From an uncultured Granulosicoccaceae bacterium (lineage in GTDB: Bacteria; Pseudomonadota; Gammaproteobacteria; Granulosicoccales; Granulosicoccaceae): a stretch of DNA of 64,000 nucleotides. This document shows positions 26,755 through 36,303 of this stretch, in pieces (position 1 is the stretch's first letter; the number at the start of each line of letters is the position of its first letter). The stretch is from assembly GCA_937927895.1 (NCBI GenBank), contig CALGKA010000012.1, positions 160,477 to 224,476 of the forward strand, in the 5' to 3' direction. Position numbers and translations under genes: made by a program. The notes under the pieces were generated by a model, which saw only the letters and a program-made list of their open reading frames with translations, was not told the DNA's origin and did no database searches.

Positions 26755-28026
26755 ATGGGCATATACCTCGGACTCGGCTCCAATTTAGGAGACCGAAAAC
26801 AAAACCTAAACAGCGCCATAAAGCTGCTTTCGCGAAAAGGTGTTCGCACTGTACGATGCTCTCCTGTGATCGAAACCCCTGCACTGTTGCCAAGCGATGC
26901 ACCTTGGGAATGGAATAAGCCGTACTTAAATTTAAGCATTGAAGTCGAAACAACACTTAACTGTAGCGAGCTACTCAGTGAGATAATAAACATACAAACT
27001 GAATTAGAGCGCGACAACACAGCACGCTGGTCACCACGCCCCATCGATATAGATATCCTGCTTTGGCACGATCAAATCATTAACACGGAAACACTCACTA
27101 TTCCCCACAAAGACATGCACCTGCGGCACTTTGTATTAACACCACTGATTGCCCTTGAACCAAACTTAACAATACCGGGGCGCGGCAGTAAAACGCTTCT
27201 GCAATGGTCCAATGAACTGCCGCACCATATTCCACTATGGATGGGTATCTTAAATGCCACACCAGATTCATTCTCAGACGGTGGGGTAAATTACGATCCA
27301 CAAAATCTATTACAAAGCGCCACAGCCATGCACGATCAAGGCGCTAACATTCTAGACATTGGCGGTGAATCTACCCGCCCCGGTGCAGACCCGGTTGACC
27401 CGGAGTCCGAATGGCGGCGCATTGGCCCATTCATTGAAAAGACCACCGATCAATACCGCGATCAGTTTATTCGCCCATGGATAAGCGTCGATACCCGGCA
27501 CCCACAAACTGCAGCCAAAGCAATCGAATATGGAGTCGACTTCATTAATGATGTAGCAGGCCTTAGTGACCCCGCCATGATCGAACTAGCCGCTAGCAGT
27601 AACTGCGATTGGATCGCGATGCATAGTGTTAGTGTGCCAGCAGATCTCAATCAAGTGATTAAAGGCGACCCGGTTGATGAAGTCTGCCAATGGCTGGAAC
27701 AACGGCTACAAGATTGGACCAAGGCTGGTATCAACACTGATCGAGTTATTTTTGACCCGGGAGTCGGCTTTGGTAAAGACCCACTACAGTCTTTAAAAAT
27801 ATTGCAGGCGGCATCCAGGTTTCGCCAATACGGTGTAAGACTAATGATTGGCCACTCACGCAAGTCATACATGAAAACATTTACCAACAACGACCTCCAC
27901 GAGCGCGATCAAACCACTATTGGTGCATCTATGCAACTATGCCAACAAGGGGTAGATATTATAAGGGTTCATAATATCGTTGATCATACCTCCGCTTACC
28001 GCGGCTGGTCTCACCTTCAGGGTTAA
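26755..28026 (+). CDS. folKP: Bifunctional HPPK-DHPS fusion (folate synthesis)
   Basis: 423 residues, two complete enzymes in one chain. Residues 1-150 form 6-hydroxymethyl-7,8-dihydropterin pyrophosphokinase (IYLGLGSNLGDR, ARWSPRPIDIDILL). Residues about 160-423 form dihydropteroate synthase (MGILNATPDSFSDGG, DIGGESTRPGA, ISVDTRHP, INDVAGL, DPGVGFGKDP, MIGHSRKSYM, RVHNIVDHT). The two catalyse consecutive steps of folate synthesis. In most gammaproteobacteria they are separate genes (folK, folP), so the fusion is notable. All signature residues are present, and the join is a short linker near 150-160 with no internal start needed. Confidence 0.92.
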   Translation: MGIYLGLGSNLGDRKQNLNSAIKLLSRKGVRTVRCSPVIETPALLPSDAPWEWNKPYLNLSIEVETTLNCSELLSEIINIQTELERDNTARWSPRPIDIDILLWHDQIINTETLTIPHKDMHLRHFVLTPLIALEPNLTIPGRGSKTLLQWSNELPHHIPLWMGILNATPDSFSDGGVNYDPQNLLQSATAMHDQGANILDIGGESTRPGADPVDPESEWRRIGPFIEKTTDQYRDQFIRPWISVDTRHPQTAAKAIEYGVDFINDVAGLSDPAMIELAASSNCDWIAMHSVSVPADLNQVIKGDPVDEVCQWLEQRLQDWTKAGINTDRVIFDPGVGFGKDPLQSLKILQAASRFRQYGVRLMIGHSRKSYMKTFTNNDLHERDQTTIGASMQLCQQGVDIIRVHNIVDHTSAYRGWSHLQG

Positions 28027-28072
28027 GACACTTTATCAATACCCTTCAATTCAAACTTTATAAGCCTTGCCT

Positions 28073-28963
28073 GTGAGTAACAACGCACCTGCTACCAAAG
28101 ATTATCTGTTACTCACAGGCTTGGCGGCAATCTTCGGCTCAAGTTTTATTTTTACCAATATCAGTGTGCGTGAAGTACCTCCGCTAACGGTGGCTGCATC
28201 CAGACTGTTTTTGGCTTTGCTTATTATTTATCCCATCATGCGATTGGCAGGTCAGAAACTGCCACCACCCGGGCGTATTTGGTTTTATATATTTCTATCT
28301 GGCCTACTCGGCAACGCTTTGCCTTTTGCACTGATTAGCTGGGGACAGGTAAAGGTAGATGCAGGCTTAGCAGCAATCTTTATGGCAATAATGCCACTGG
28401 CCACTATTCTGCTTGCGCAAGTCTTTACGCTGGATGAAAAAATCAATCGCTGGAAAATGATCGGCGTCATACTAGGATTCATTGGCATTATAGTGTTGAT
28501 GGGAAAAGAAAGCTTATCAACACTTGGTGATCAAACTATTCGACAACTGGCCATTTTGTGCGCAGCGCTTTGCTATGCAATGAATGCAATCGTGACCCGT
28601 AAACTTACATCGCTTCCCAGGTACTCAATGGTAACGGCACTGATGATTGCGGCCTGCACCATGGTAGTCCCTGCAAGCCTGCTATTGAATCAACCATGGA
28701 CTTTATCTCTGGCGCCCGCCTCATGGTTATCGCTGCTGGCACTGGCGATTGGGCCAACAGCCTTTGCAACCTTACTAATACTTATTATTATTGATCGTTG
28801 TGGTGCAAGCTTTCTGAGTCAGATCAATTTTATGGTGCCAGTGTTCGGCGTGCTATTTGGCACTCTATTTTTAAGCGAGCGACTTGCCGCAAACGCCTAT
28901 ATTGCATTAGCGATCATTTTTTGCGCACTTGCTTTGTCACGGCGAGGGCAAATGCGCAATTGA
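28073..28963 (+). CDS. EamA/DMT-superfamily transporter
   Basis: 296 residues from a GTG at 28073; a TTG at 28067 would add two residues. About ten hydrophobic helices form two repeated halves of five, as in EamA proteins: LTGLAAIFGSSFIFTNISVREVPPL starts the first and QLAILCAALCYAMNAIVTRKL the second. It is an inner-membrane exporter of small metabolites or amino acids with unknown substrate. It follows folKP by about 45 bases on the same strand. Confidence 0.85.
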   Translation: MSNNAPATKDYLLLTGLAAIFGSSFIFTNISVREVPPLTVAASRLFLALLIIYPIMRLAGQKLPPPGRIWFYIFLSGLLGNALPFALISWGQVKVDAGLAAIFMAIMPLATILLAQVFTLDEKINRWKMIGVILGFIGIIVLMGKESLSTLGDQTIRQLAILCAALCYAMNAIVTRKLTSLPRYSMVTALMIAACTMVVPASLLLNQPWTLSLAPASWLSLLALAIGPTAFATLLILIIIDRCGASFLSQINFMVPVFGVLFGTLFLSERLAANAYIALAIIFCALALSRRGQMRN

Positions 28964-29094
28964 TAGGAACTATTTCCATTAAAAAAAATCACCTACATCA
29001 ATCGCAGTGCAAGTGGGCACAGAATAACTGTGATACTGCGAAGCATGAGCATACACATACTTTGGCACCGGGGGCTGTCGATTGCATGTACTTG

Positions 29095-29463
29095 TTATAA
29101 GTTTGAATCATGCTCAATCGCTAAAGCTATTTTTTGTTGCTCCTTGATGTCAGACCATTTTTCCCCTATTTCAATACCCGATACTCTCTCTTCATACTTA
29201 CGGCAAGCCCTCAATAAAACAGCTTTAGTATCGATGCCGAGTTCTTTTTCTAGTGCAGTCAAAACATTAAGGTAGTCCCAAAGAACATCCCCTAACTCGT
29301 CTTCTAAGTAACATTTTCGAGCCCTGGGTATTTCCTCAATAACTTCATCTACTTCACTCTTGATTTCGGCGAGGTAAGTCTCAGAACCATTAGACCAAGT
29401 ATTGCTTTCATCAAAGCTCGCTTTACGCTTGGCTATCTCAAATAATTTATCGAATTGTTCCAT
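29095..29463 (-). CDS. MazG-like NTP pyrophosphohydrolase
   Basis: 122 residues, a single MazG domain. EIKSEVDEVIEE...YLEDELGDVLWDYLNV gives the ExxE and ExxD metal-binding pairs of the all-alpha NTP pyrophosphatases, and AVLLRACRKYEERV is the conserved terminal helix. It hydrolyses nucleoside triphosphates to monophosphates and probably cleans abnormal nucleotides. It lies 29 bases downstream of the FAD oxidoreductase gene, on the same strand. Confidence 0.85.
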   Translation of the reverse strand: MEQFDKLFEIAKRKASFDESNTWSNGSETYLAEIKSEVDEVIEEIPRARKCYLEDELGDVLWDYLNVLTALEKELGIDTKAVLLRACRKYEERVSGIEIGEKWSDIKEQQKIALAIEHDSNL

Positions 29464-29492
29464 AGAAGGTCATCTACCCTGACACGTAAAAA

Positions 29493-30863
29493 TTAAAACA
29501 CCGGCCCCAACTTGATCTTTGACCCATCACAAAAGCGATTTAACCTAAAGCGCCGCAATTCATAAGATAGTGGTTTATTACAGACTATATCTGCCACCAA
29601 TTTACCCGCACCTGGCCCAATACCAAATCCATGCCCACTAAAGCCTGAAGCTATGGTCAATCCGTTCGGCACGTTAAGCCCTATAGACGGCACGGAATCA
29701 ATTACCGGTACTATATCGGGCATAGTATCTATCATACCTGCCCAGCTATGAGCCACTTCTGCCTCACGCAAAGCCGGTATTTTTCGCCGCGCGCGCTGCA
29801 TTATTTTATCTACTGCTTTTTCATTCGGTGCCGGGTTCAACACACGCATTTTTTCAAACGGCGAAACCTGATCTTCCGACCAGTTTGTTTTTGTACCCCA
29901 AGCATCCGGAAAATCTGCTGGCATCTTAAGCTTCAATTTATAGCTCTGCCAATCAAGCACCATGGCAGGAATAAAAGGCTTAAAGTATTGAAAAGATTTA
30001 GGGCCGAGCATGTGTTCGGTTAAATCCATCAATGCCAATGAATAGCCACCATCTTCACGGCACCGAAAGGCAAGCTCTTCATCCGCAGCATTGGCTTTGA
30101 AGTCGCTCGCGACTTTGGTCGTCGCCACGACCGTTGATCGCACACTCAATTGTGGAAAATAAATACCCATATTGCCGCTAAAAAGCGATGACCATGCGCC
30201 ACTAGCCAACACTGCGCGATTGCACTTAATCAAACCATGCTCAGTAACGACACCCGTCACTTGGCCATTTGTCTGTTCAATAGTTCGAACCGCACAATGC
30301 TCTTTTATACACACCCCTTGCTTTACAGCACCACGCGCAAGAGCAGGCATTGCAAGCCAAGGCTCCGCACGACCATCACTGGGCGTTAATACACCACCGC
30401 ACCATTGATTGTTTTTAATAGCGGTAAACTTAGCTACTTCGGAGGCACTGAGTAGTTTGCTTTCTAATTCATATTGCTTAGCAAGGTTTATCCATGTTTC
30501 TCTGCGTGAAAGCTTTTTTTCGGTACTGGCAAGGTACAAAATACCGTGCTGACGAAAACCTAGGTCTTCCCCGACTTCAGCCGCCAAGCCTTGCCATAAT
30601 CTATTGGATTCCATCATGATCGGGAGCTCTGCTTCATCTCGACCGTGTTGGCGTACCCAGCCCCAGTTTCTTGATGACTGCTCACCGCCTACTATTCCTT
30701 TCTCGCAAAGCATGACGCTCTGACCAAGCTTGGCTAAATAGTAAGCGCTGCAAACACCAATAATGCCACCACCAATCACTACTACATCAACCTCTGGCAA
30801 TAGGGGTCCAGTATATTGTGGTGCTGTGTGTGCGTTGATGGTGCTCACGGATGACCAGCTCAA
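29493..30863 (-). CDS. FAD-dependent oxidoreductase (DAO family)
   Basis: 456 residues. VDVVVIGGGIIGVCSAYYLAKLG is the Rossmann FAD-binding loop, and SGFSGHGFGIGPGAGKLVADIV is the C-terminal FAD contact of D-amino acid oxidase-fold enzymes. GGEQSSRNWGWVRQHGRDEAELP replaces the usual motif near the active site and marks a subgroup annotated as glycine/D-amino acid oxidases. It should oxidise an amine or amino acid. Its start overlaps the end of the upstream pseudouridine synthase by four bases (ATGA), so translation is coupled. Confidence 0.83.
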   Translation of the reverse strand: MSWSSVSTINAHTAPQYTGPLLPEVDVVVIGGGIIGVCSAYYLAKLGQSVMLCEKGIVGGEQSSRNWGWVRQHGRDEAELPIMMESNRLWQGLAAEVGEDLGFRQHGILYLASTEKKLSRRETWINLAKQYELESKLLSASEVAKFTAIKNNQWCGGVLTPSDGRAEPWLAMPALARGAVKQGVCIKEHCAVRTIEQTNGQVTGVVTEHGLIKCNRAVLASGAWSSLFSGNMGIYFPQLSVRSTVVATTKVASDFKANAADEELAFRCREDGGYSLALMDLTEHMLGPKSFQYFKPFIPAMVLDWQSYKLKLKMPADFPDAWGTKTNWSEDQVSPFEKMRVLNPAPNEKAVDKIMQRARRKIPALREAEVAHSWAGMIDTMPDIVPVIDSVPSIGLNVPNGLTIASGFSGHGFGIGPGAGKLVADIVCNKPLSYELRRFRLNRFCDGSKIKLGPVF

Positions 30864-32488
30864 AACGAAACGTCGGAAGACAGTGTCATCCTACGCCCTG
30901 TGAGCGGGTGATCAAAGCTTAATTGCTCTGCATGTAGATGCAAACGATTGCCGGGGCGCCCATATAATTCATCACCAAGGATCGCGCAGTTTAAGCCATC
31001 ACTATGGGCGGCATGCACACGCAGTTGATGCGTTCTACCCGTGTGCGGATAAAACGCTACCCGTGTGACGCCCGCCTCGCGTGACATTACCGAGTATTTG
31101 GTCAATGACGCTTTACCCCGATCAGCACAGACTATTTGCCGAGGCCTGTCATAGATATCTACCCGCAGCGGCAGGCTAATGCTGCCTTGGTCTTGTTCAA
31201 CCGTGCCATCAAGCAACGCCATATATTTTTTTTGAATGGTGCGATCTTGAAACTGATGCTGCAGCTTTTTATAAGCTAACGGGTTGCGAGCTGCAATCAT
31301 GACACCTGAAGTCGCCTGATCGAGCCGATGCAACAACATAACTCCTTGAACTTCCGGGTAACGTGCCTTAAGCCTGGTTTCAACTGAGTCGGTCAAAACC
31401 TTACCGGGTACTGACAACAAACCTGCAGGCTTCTCTACCACTACTATCTGATCGTCTGCATATAAAGTATGTGGATACTCATCAGATAATTCTACCGGTT
31501 GCTCATGCAGAGGCACGGATAACTTTAAACCACTCAATAAAAACGGCAACAACACCCGACAACGACTACGGCACGATGGATAATATCTGCCATGCTCTCG
31601 CAGACCGCCAAGCGGTGGCTGCCCCCACCAGAACTCAGCCAATGCTATGGGCTTTAGTTGGTAAGAATTAGCATACTGCACTAACTTAATGGCTGCACAA
31701 TCACCAGCACCGGAAGGCGGCAAACCCGCTTCAAAAAATTCTGCCATCGCACGGGTTTGATTATCAACACTGCGAAGCTGATAACCGGTGAACACCTGCG
31801 CCTGCAGTTTTTGCGACAGCTTTTTCCTTTGCTTTCTTAACTTATCAATTGCAGCTGTCATCAGCTGATACTGAGATCGCAATTCACGGCTTTCAGCCGC
31901 CAAGCGAATCCGCAATTGTTTAAAGGCTATTTTATCGTTACGGCTTTGATGCGCCATTTCATCAAGGGCTGCTTGAGTCAAATCTGCTTGTGCACGTGAT
32001 TTGTGGCGCTGCTGTTTTCTATTGGCATTTGCAGCTTTTAAAGACTCAAGTTCAAGCTGTGCGGTGTCATCGAGCTTATACAATTGATTTTCTGTATCAA
32101 TGAAAGCCGGATCACCCAACCGTGAATTCATCTCCCCAGACATAACAGCAACCTGCTGTTCACCCTTATGCAATAGGGATTCGCGCTGCTGCAAATCAAA
32201 CACCTGCGGCACAAAACCGGTGCACTCCCAACGGTTGCCAAGCATGCCGGAAAATGCCGAAAGATAACCAAACTCACCCACACTGTTTTGCACTACCAAC
32301 ACACCAAACATTTTGCCGCCATCAGGCGTATCAAAACTATGGATACCACCACATAACTCTGGCAAGCGCTGCTTTAAAGACTCAGCAGCTTGTTGTGCAA
32401 CCACATGCGGCAGCACATCAAACGGGCTCGGGAATACAGTCGGTATATCCGAATTGAGTTTTAACGGGTAAAACCCTGCTGTGTTCAT
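30860..32488 (-). CDS. RluA-family pseudouridine synthase with long N-terminal region
   Basis: 542 residues. The catalytic domain lies in the C-terminal 220 residues (VVEKPAGLLSVPGK, LLHRLDQATSGVMIAARN with the catalytic Asp, GRTHQLRVHAAH). The N-terminal 320 residues include a Lys/Gln/Arg-rich coiled coil (about 140-235) and PSGAGDCAAIKLVQYANSYQLKPIALAEFWWG, an arrangement known in some Vibrio/Shewanella-type RluA homologues. It isomerises uridine in rRNA or tRNA; the target site cannot be read off. It overlaps the downstream FAD gene by four bases. Confidence 0.85.
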   Translation of the reverse strand: MNTAGFYPLKLNSDIPTVFPSPFDVLPHVVAQQAAESLKQRLPELCGGIHSFDTPDGGKMFGVLVVQNSVGEFGYLSAFSGMLGNRWECTGFVPQVFDLQQRESLLHKGEQQVAVMSGEMNSRLGDPAFIDTENQLYKLDDTAQLELESLKAANANRKQQRHKSRAQADLTQAALDEMAHQSRNDKIAFKQLRIRLAAESRELRSQYQLMTAAIDKLRKQRKKLSQKLQAQVFTGYQLRSVDNQTRAMAEFFEAGLPPSGAGDCAAIKLVQYANSYQLKPIALAEFWWGQPPLGGLREHGRYYPSCRSRCRVLLPFLLSGLKLSVPLHEQPVELSDEYPHTLYADDQIVVVEKPAGLLSVPGKVLTDSVETRLKARYPEVQGVMLLHRLDQATSGVMIAARNPLAYKKLQHQFQDRTIQKKYMALLDGTVEQDQGSISLPLRVDIYDRPRQIVCADRGKASLTKYSVMSREAGVTRVAFYPHTGRTHQLRVHAAHSDGLNCAILGDELYGRPGNRLHLHAEQLSFDHPLTGRRMTLSSDVSF

Positions 32489-32501
32489 TGGCTATGGGTA
32501 T

Positions 32502-34157
32502 TCATTGACTTGATTTAGAACCTGACGTGTCTGCAGGGTCAGTAGCATCATGAAGTGCAGACCAACCTTCTCGATAATATTCAATCACAGGCAGTGAGTG
32601 ATTACGGTTTATTTCCGTATCAAGTCGCGGTAGATCTGCAGGTAAGCTCAATACTTCAGTTGCCGTTTTTGCATTGATAAAACGCCCCGCATAAATATTG
32701 TTACTCGCAAGGCTATGTTGTGCGCCAATAAAGAAGCCCCACAACCCGAAAGATGGCACATACACAGCAGCTGGCCGCACCTCTTCAAACACGGTATCAA
32801 GTGTATTGCCAATACTCCAAAACGCGCGACGCGCAAACCACGGCGATGTGGCCTGGGTGATCATCACCCCGCCAACAGAAAGGCGTCTGGCGATCTTCTG
32901 ATAAAACGCCACACTATAAAGCTTAGCGATATCTTCACTTTCTGGATCGGGCAGATCAATCACTATTAGATCGTATAGATCACCTTCTTTTGACAACCAG
33001 TTCCATGCATCCTGATTAATCACTTGAACACGCTTGTCATGCATCGAATTCTGATTCAGCGTGCTTAATTGCGTTTGCGTTCTCGCAAGTTCGGTGACGG
33101 CAGGGTCAAGATCAACAACGTCTATTGCGGTTAGCTCTGCATACTTAAGTAGTTCACGAGCTGCTAAGCCATCGCCACCACCAATCACCAGCGCACGGTG
33201 TAACTGGCCGGTAAAAGATGCCGGTAAATGCACCAGCACTTCATGGTAACGGTATTCATCAACCGATGAAAACTGCAGATTGCCATCCAGGTAAAGACGC
33301 AAATCCTGGCCACGCTGCGTTAACACCAGCTTTTGATAAGTCGATTGTTGCGACTGAATCACTGGATCTTCGTAGAGTGCTGTCTCAATAAGTTCTTCGG
33401 CAGGCTTTACCCAATACACACAAGCACCCAATAACGACACTGACAACAAAACACCGACCGCTATGCGCCAACGCCAGACAGCTAACTGCGCACGGAATGA
33501 CCACGCGACTATTAACGCGACTAATAAATTAACAACCCCGACTGCTAGCGCCGTTAATAAATGCCCAAGATACGGCAACAATATAAACGGGAACAGTAAC
33601 GATGCTGCTAACGCGCCGATATAATCGAAGGTTAGCACCTGACTAATGCCACGCCGCAAACCGCTTCGGGTTTCAAGAATGCGAGTCAGTAGTGGTAGTT
33701 CCATCCCGACCAGTATGCCAATTATTGCCACCACTACTAGCATGGCTACGTAATAGAACTCTGTCCATGCATAGGCGAACAACAGCAGCAACGCTGATAT
33801 TCCGCCAACCGCACCGATGGCTATTTCAATACTGACAAATACCGGAATAAGGTGGCGATCAATGGATTGTGAAATCCATGCACCGACGCCCATAAAAAAT
33901 AAAAATAAGCCAATGGTTAAGGAGTAATGGATAACACTTGAGCCAAGCAAGTAGGTAGACAAGCTGCTAATTAGCAGCTCGTAAATCAAACTACAAGCGG
34001 CAATGATAAAAACAGAGCCCGCTAGCAGCATGAACTGGCTATCGTCTACTGTCGGAGAATTTTTATCGACATGATCATTTATAGATCTGTTGTTTACACC
34101 GTGGTCACCGGACCGCACGTTTGCACGGGCATCTACTGCGCCGTCATTAGCAGACAA
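32502..34157 (-). CDS. Membrane-embedded spermidine-synthase-like protein
   Basis: 551 residues. Residues about 35-250 contain seven or more hydrophobic helices, and the C-terminal half (about 270-510) is an aminopropyltransferase fold with ALVIGGGDGLAARELLKY (SAM-type binding loop), DVVDLDPAVTELAR and VIDLPDPES. This membrane-plus-SpeE layout is common beside DUF350 and DUF4178 genes, as here. It may transfer aminopropyl groups to a membrane-associated acceptor rather than make free spermidine; no SAM decarboxylase gene is present nearby. It is the last gene of the five-gene operon starting at 36915. Confidence 0.82.
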   Translation of the reverse strand: MSANDGAVDARANVRSGDHGVNNRSINDHVDKNSPTVDDSQFMLLAGSVFIIAACSLIYELLISSLSTYLLGSSVIHYSLTIGLFLFFMGVGAWISQSIDRHLIPVFVSIEIAIGAVGGISALLLLFAYAWTEFYYVAMLVVVAIIGILVGMELPLLTRILETRSGLRRGISQVLTFDYIGALAASLLFPFILLPYLGHLLTALAVGVVNLLVALIVAWSFRAQLAVWRWRIAVGVLLSVSLLGACVYWVKPAEELIETALYEDPVIQSQQSTYQKLVLTQRGQDLRLYLDGNLQFSSVDEYRYHEVLVHLPASFTGQLHRALVIGGGDGLAARELLKYAELTAIDVVDLDPAVTELARTQTQLSTLNQNSMHDKRVQVINQDAWNWLSKEGDLYDLIVIDLPDPESEDIAKLYSVAFYQKIARRLSVGGVMITQATSPWFARRAFWSIGNTLDTVFEEVRPAAVYVPSFGLWGFFIGAQHSLASNNIYAGRFINAKTATEVLSLPADLPRLDTEINRNHSLPVIEYYREGWSALHDATDPADTSGSKSSQ

Positions 34158-34203
34158 TCTTTTGCGCTACAAAAGTACAGATAACAAGTTCAGTTAATTC
34201 CTA

Positions 34204-34503
34204 TTAACTGATTAATACACTTGCAATGATAAGGCAAACGCCAAGCATCATTGAGCCTGCCAATACAGCTAAGGCGCGGTTTTCTTTATTCGCTACTTCG
34301 TCAGCCAGGTTACCTGGTGTAAGCCAATCAACCACTTTAAAGCCCGCCACTGCCATTACGATTCCCACGACAGAGAAAATAATAGTTGAAAGCAGCTCAG
34401 AAGCCAGGTTATTTAATTCGCTTTGCTGCGCAAGCGCTATATCACTGATGCCAGCCAAAACCAAAAACGCATAACCTTTTATACGCCAGTTTTTATTGTT
34501 CAT
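34204..34503 (-). CDS. DUF350 (YjfL-like) membrane protein
   Basis: 99 residues with three hydrophobic helices: an N-terminal signal-like segment ending ALAQQ, then LLSTIIFSVVGIVMAVAGFKVVDWL and AVLAGSMMLGVCLIIASVLI. The sequence TPGNLADEVANKENRALAVLAG is the DUF350 family core. GGAG lies before the ATG. Function is unknown; in E. coli the relative YjfL is encoded with a PspA-like protein. It sits between the 59-residue membrane protein and the SpeE-like gene. Confidence 0.85.
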   Translation of the reverse strand: MNNKNWRIKGYAFLVLAGISDIALAQQSELNNLASELLSTIIFSVVGIVMAVAGFKVVDWLTPGNLADEVANKENRALAVLAGSMMLGVCLIIASVLIS

Positions 34504-34559
34504 TTTAATCTCCGCTAATTAACATTACGATTTATATTCTACAAACTGATGGTTTGAAA

Positions 34560-34739
34560 TTATTTTCCGACCCGCGGCCCACCACCTACAATGACACGAC
34601 CATTTTTATTTCGTAACACTTCTTTTGATCCAACACCCGGCACCGCCTCTGCAGCATTGCCATGTACGGCGTACCACGCAGGCAAACCAATAATTGCCAG
34701 TATTAAAAGTGTCAACAACGGATAGTGTAATTTTTTCAC
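34560..34739 (-). CDS. Small single-helix membrane protein in DUF4178 operon
   Basis: 59 residues starting at GTG, which overlaps the stop of the DUF4178 gene (GTGA). AAGGAG eight bases upstream fits this GTG, whereas the ATG six bases earlier is too close. One N-terminal hydrophobic helix (about 6-25) is followed by a Gly/Val-rich tail (GSKEVLRNKNGRVIVGGGPRVGK). No family is recognised. The coupling suggests it works with the DUF4178 protein. Confidence 0.65.
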   Translation of the reverse strand: MKKLHYPLLTLLILAIIGLPAWYAVHGNAAEAVPGVGSKEVLRNKNGRVIVGGGPRVGK

Positions 34740-36262
34740 GACCATTGCTCCTTAGCTGTTTTGCGCTCGCGCTTTGGCTTACCACCCGGTTCAAACCGGC
34801 GCTTTAGCTTGACCGCTATTGACGCCGCCACAGCCGTTACTGACGACAACTTGGAACGGAAGAGCATCATAAACAAAAAGCCTGCAACACCGCCAAAAAG
34901 AAATGGTGTTGAAGAAGTACGATTAGGCTCAGACTCCAAACGCAACTGAGTTTTCGTAGTCGTTGAAGCAGGCTCAAAAGATACAACCGTTTGATAAGTA
35001 CCCGGCTCATCAATACGAACATGCCACTTGATACTGCGCTTGCTCTCTTGCCATGCACCATCACTATCACGGCCGCTTTCACGCCAAAACTCTAAATACT
35101 TATCGTATTGGGGTTCACCCTCGCTATTCTGTAGCGCGAAGTTAATGCCTAGCCATGAGTTATTGTTAATTGCATTCACCGCTGCTGTTAATTGCATCAT
35201 AGTGCCAGCTTCTTTTACTTCTATTGACTGCATCTGTACATCGGTAGATGCAGTATTCAAATCAACCGATTGGGTAACTGCTTCACCACCGCGATTAAGA
35301 TAGAAAGCAACTGCCAACAACAACGGTAGTGATACTATCAATGCACGTATTGAATTACGCCAACGTTTAATATCGGTGAGCTCAAGGTCTTTGCCAAGGG
35401 CCGTAAACATCTCTGAGTCGGGAATTTCCCTGGAACGTATAAATTCTATTTCTTTAACTTTGTCGTTTTTATCGAGCCTACTTTCTACACCTGTGTAAAA
35501 ACCAACCGATTTACCGCCTGGTGTGATTGGCATTTTTCGCAAGCGAGGACTTTCAGCGCTCTGGTGTGCCTCACCCAGTTTAGGCTGATAGCTAAATTCA
35601 CCTGCGGCAAACTCAAGCTTCCAAATGCCGTGTTCATAGTTTTTATCTTTTGAATCAGGCACTGCAGGTTTTTCAGGAATGAATTTTTCACTCCAATAAC
35701 GATCAGAGCCATCATCAACCAGCCAGGCAAGCTCACGTGTTTCATTCAGCATCCACCAGGTGGTGTAGCGCGAGAAGTTGGTCTCCCAGCCATCTTCGCT
35801 ATCGTATTCTCGAACTCGACCACTAAAGAGCTGAACTCCGATAGCTTGCCAACGTTGATTGTTATATTGAAAAAAATCACCAATAGTAAAATTGGATTCT
35901 AAATCAAGCGCTTTGTTCCAGCGCTCAAGGTGAATATTAGTTGCCGGGTGCTCAGCGTCACAGCCACAGTACTGACAAATCACATGAGTCGATTCCGGGT
36001 TCTGACGCGCTAAACCGCCACCACAATTAACACAGCGGAACACTTCAGCGGTTTTGCGGTCAAGCACCTTAACGCCTTCAATCAACTTCGCGCTCAAGCG
36101 TGCTTTTTGTTGTTCAAGCTCGTTGTGGAACTGCGGATGCTGTAGCTGCAGATCCGGAATCGCTTGCAGCGCCGATTTTTCATGACCGGCATCAATATGT
36201 TGCTGCAGTGCACCCAGGACTTTATCAGGGTGAATACCGACTAGACGTTTAGAGATTTGCAT
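34736..36262 (-). CDS. DUF4178 protein with zinc ribbon and two membrane helices
   Basis: 508 residues. A CxxC pair (CVNCGGGLARQ... CQYCGCD, about 78-103) forms a zinc ribbon. The DUF4178 domain follows (FTIGDFFQYNNQRWQAIGVQLFSGRVREYDSEDGWETNFSRYTTWWMLNETRELAWL region, about 125-225). A membrane helix lies near 313-330, then a beta-rich segment with RWHVRIDEPGTY-like Ig character (about 345-455) and a second helix near 460-480. The domain is expected to form a beta-barrel-like scaffold; biochemical function is unknown. It is the second gene of the operon. Confidence 0.8.
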   Translation of the reverse strand: MQISKRLVGIHPDKVLGALQQHIDAGHEKSALQAIPDLQLQHPQFHNELEQQKARLSAKLIEGVKVLDRKTAEVFRCVNCGGGLARQNPESTHVICQYCGCDAEHPATNIHLERWNKALDLESNFTIGDFFQYNNQRWQAIGVQLFSGRVREYDSEDGWETNFSRYTTWWMLNETRELAWLVDDGSDRYWSEKFIPEKPAVPDSKDKNYEHGIWKLEFAAGEFSYQPKLGEAHQSAESPRLRKMPITPGGKSVGFYTGVESRLDKNDKVKEIEFIRSREIPDSEMFTALGKDLELTDIKRWRNSIRALIVSLPLLLAVAFYLNRGGEAVTQSVDLNTASTDVQMQSIEVKEAGTMMQLTAAVNAINNNSWLGINFALQNSEGEPQYDKYLEFWRESGRDSDGAWQESKRSIKWHVRIDEPGTYQTVVSFEPASTTTKTQLRLESEPNRTSSTPFLFGGVAGFLFMMLFRSKLSSVTAVAASIAVKLKRRFEPGGKPKRERKTAKEQWS

Positions 36263-36303
36263 AGACGCCTATGATACAGCGTGATCGATGTGAATACTCA
36301 AAT

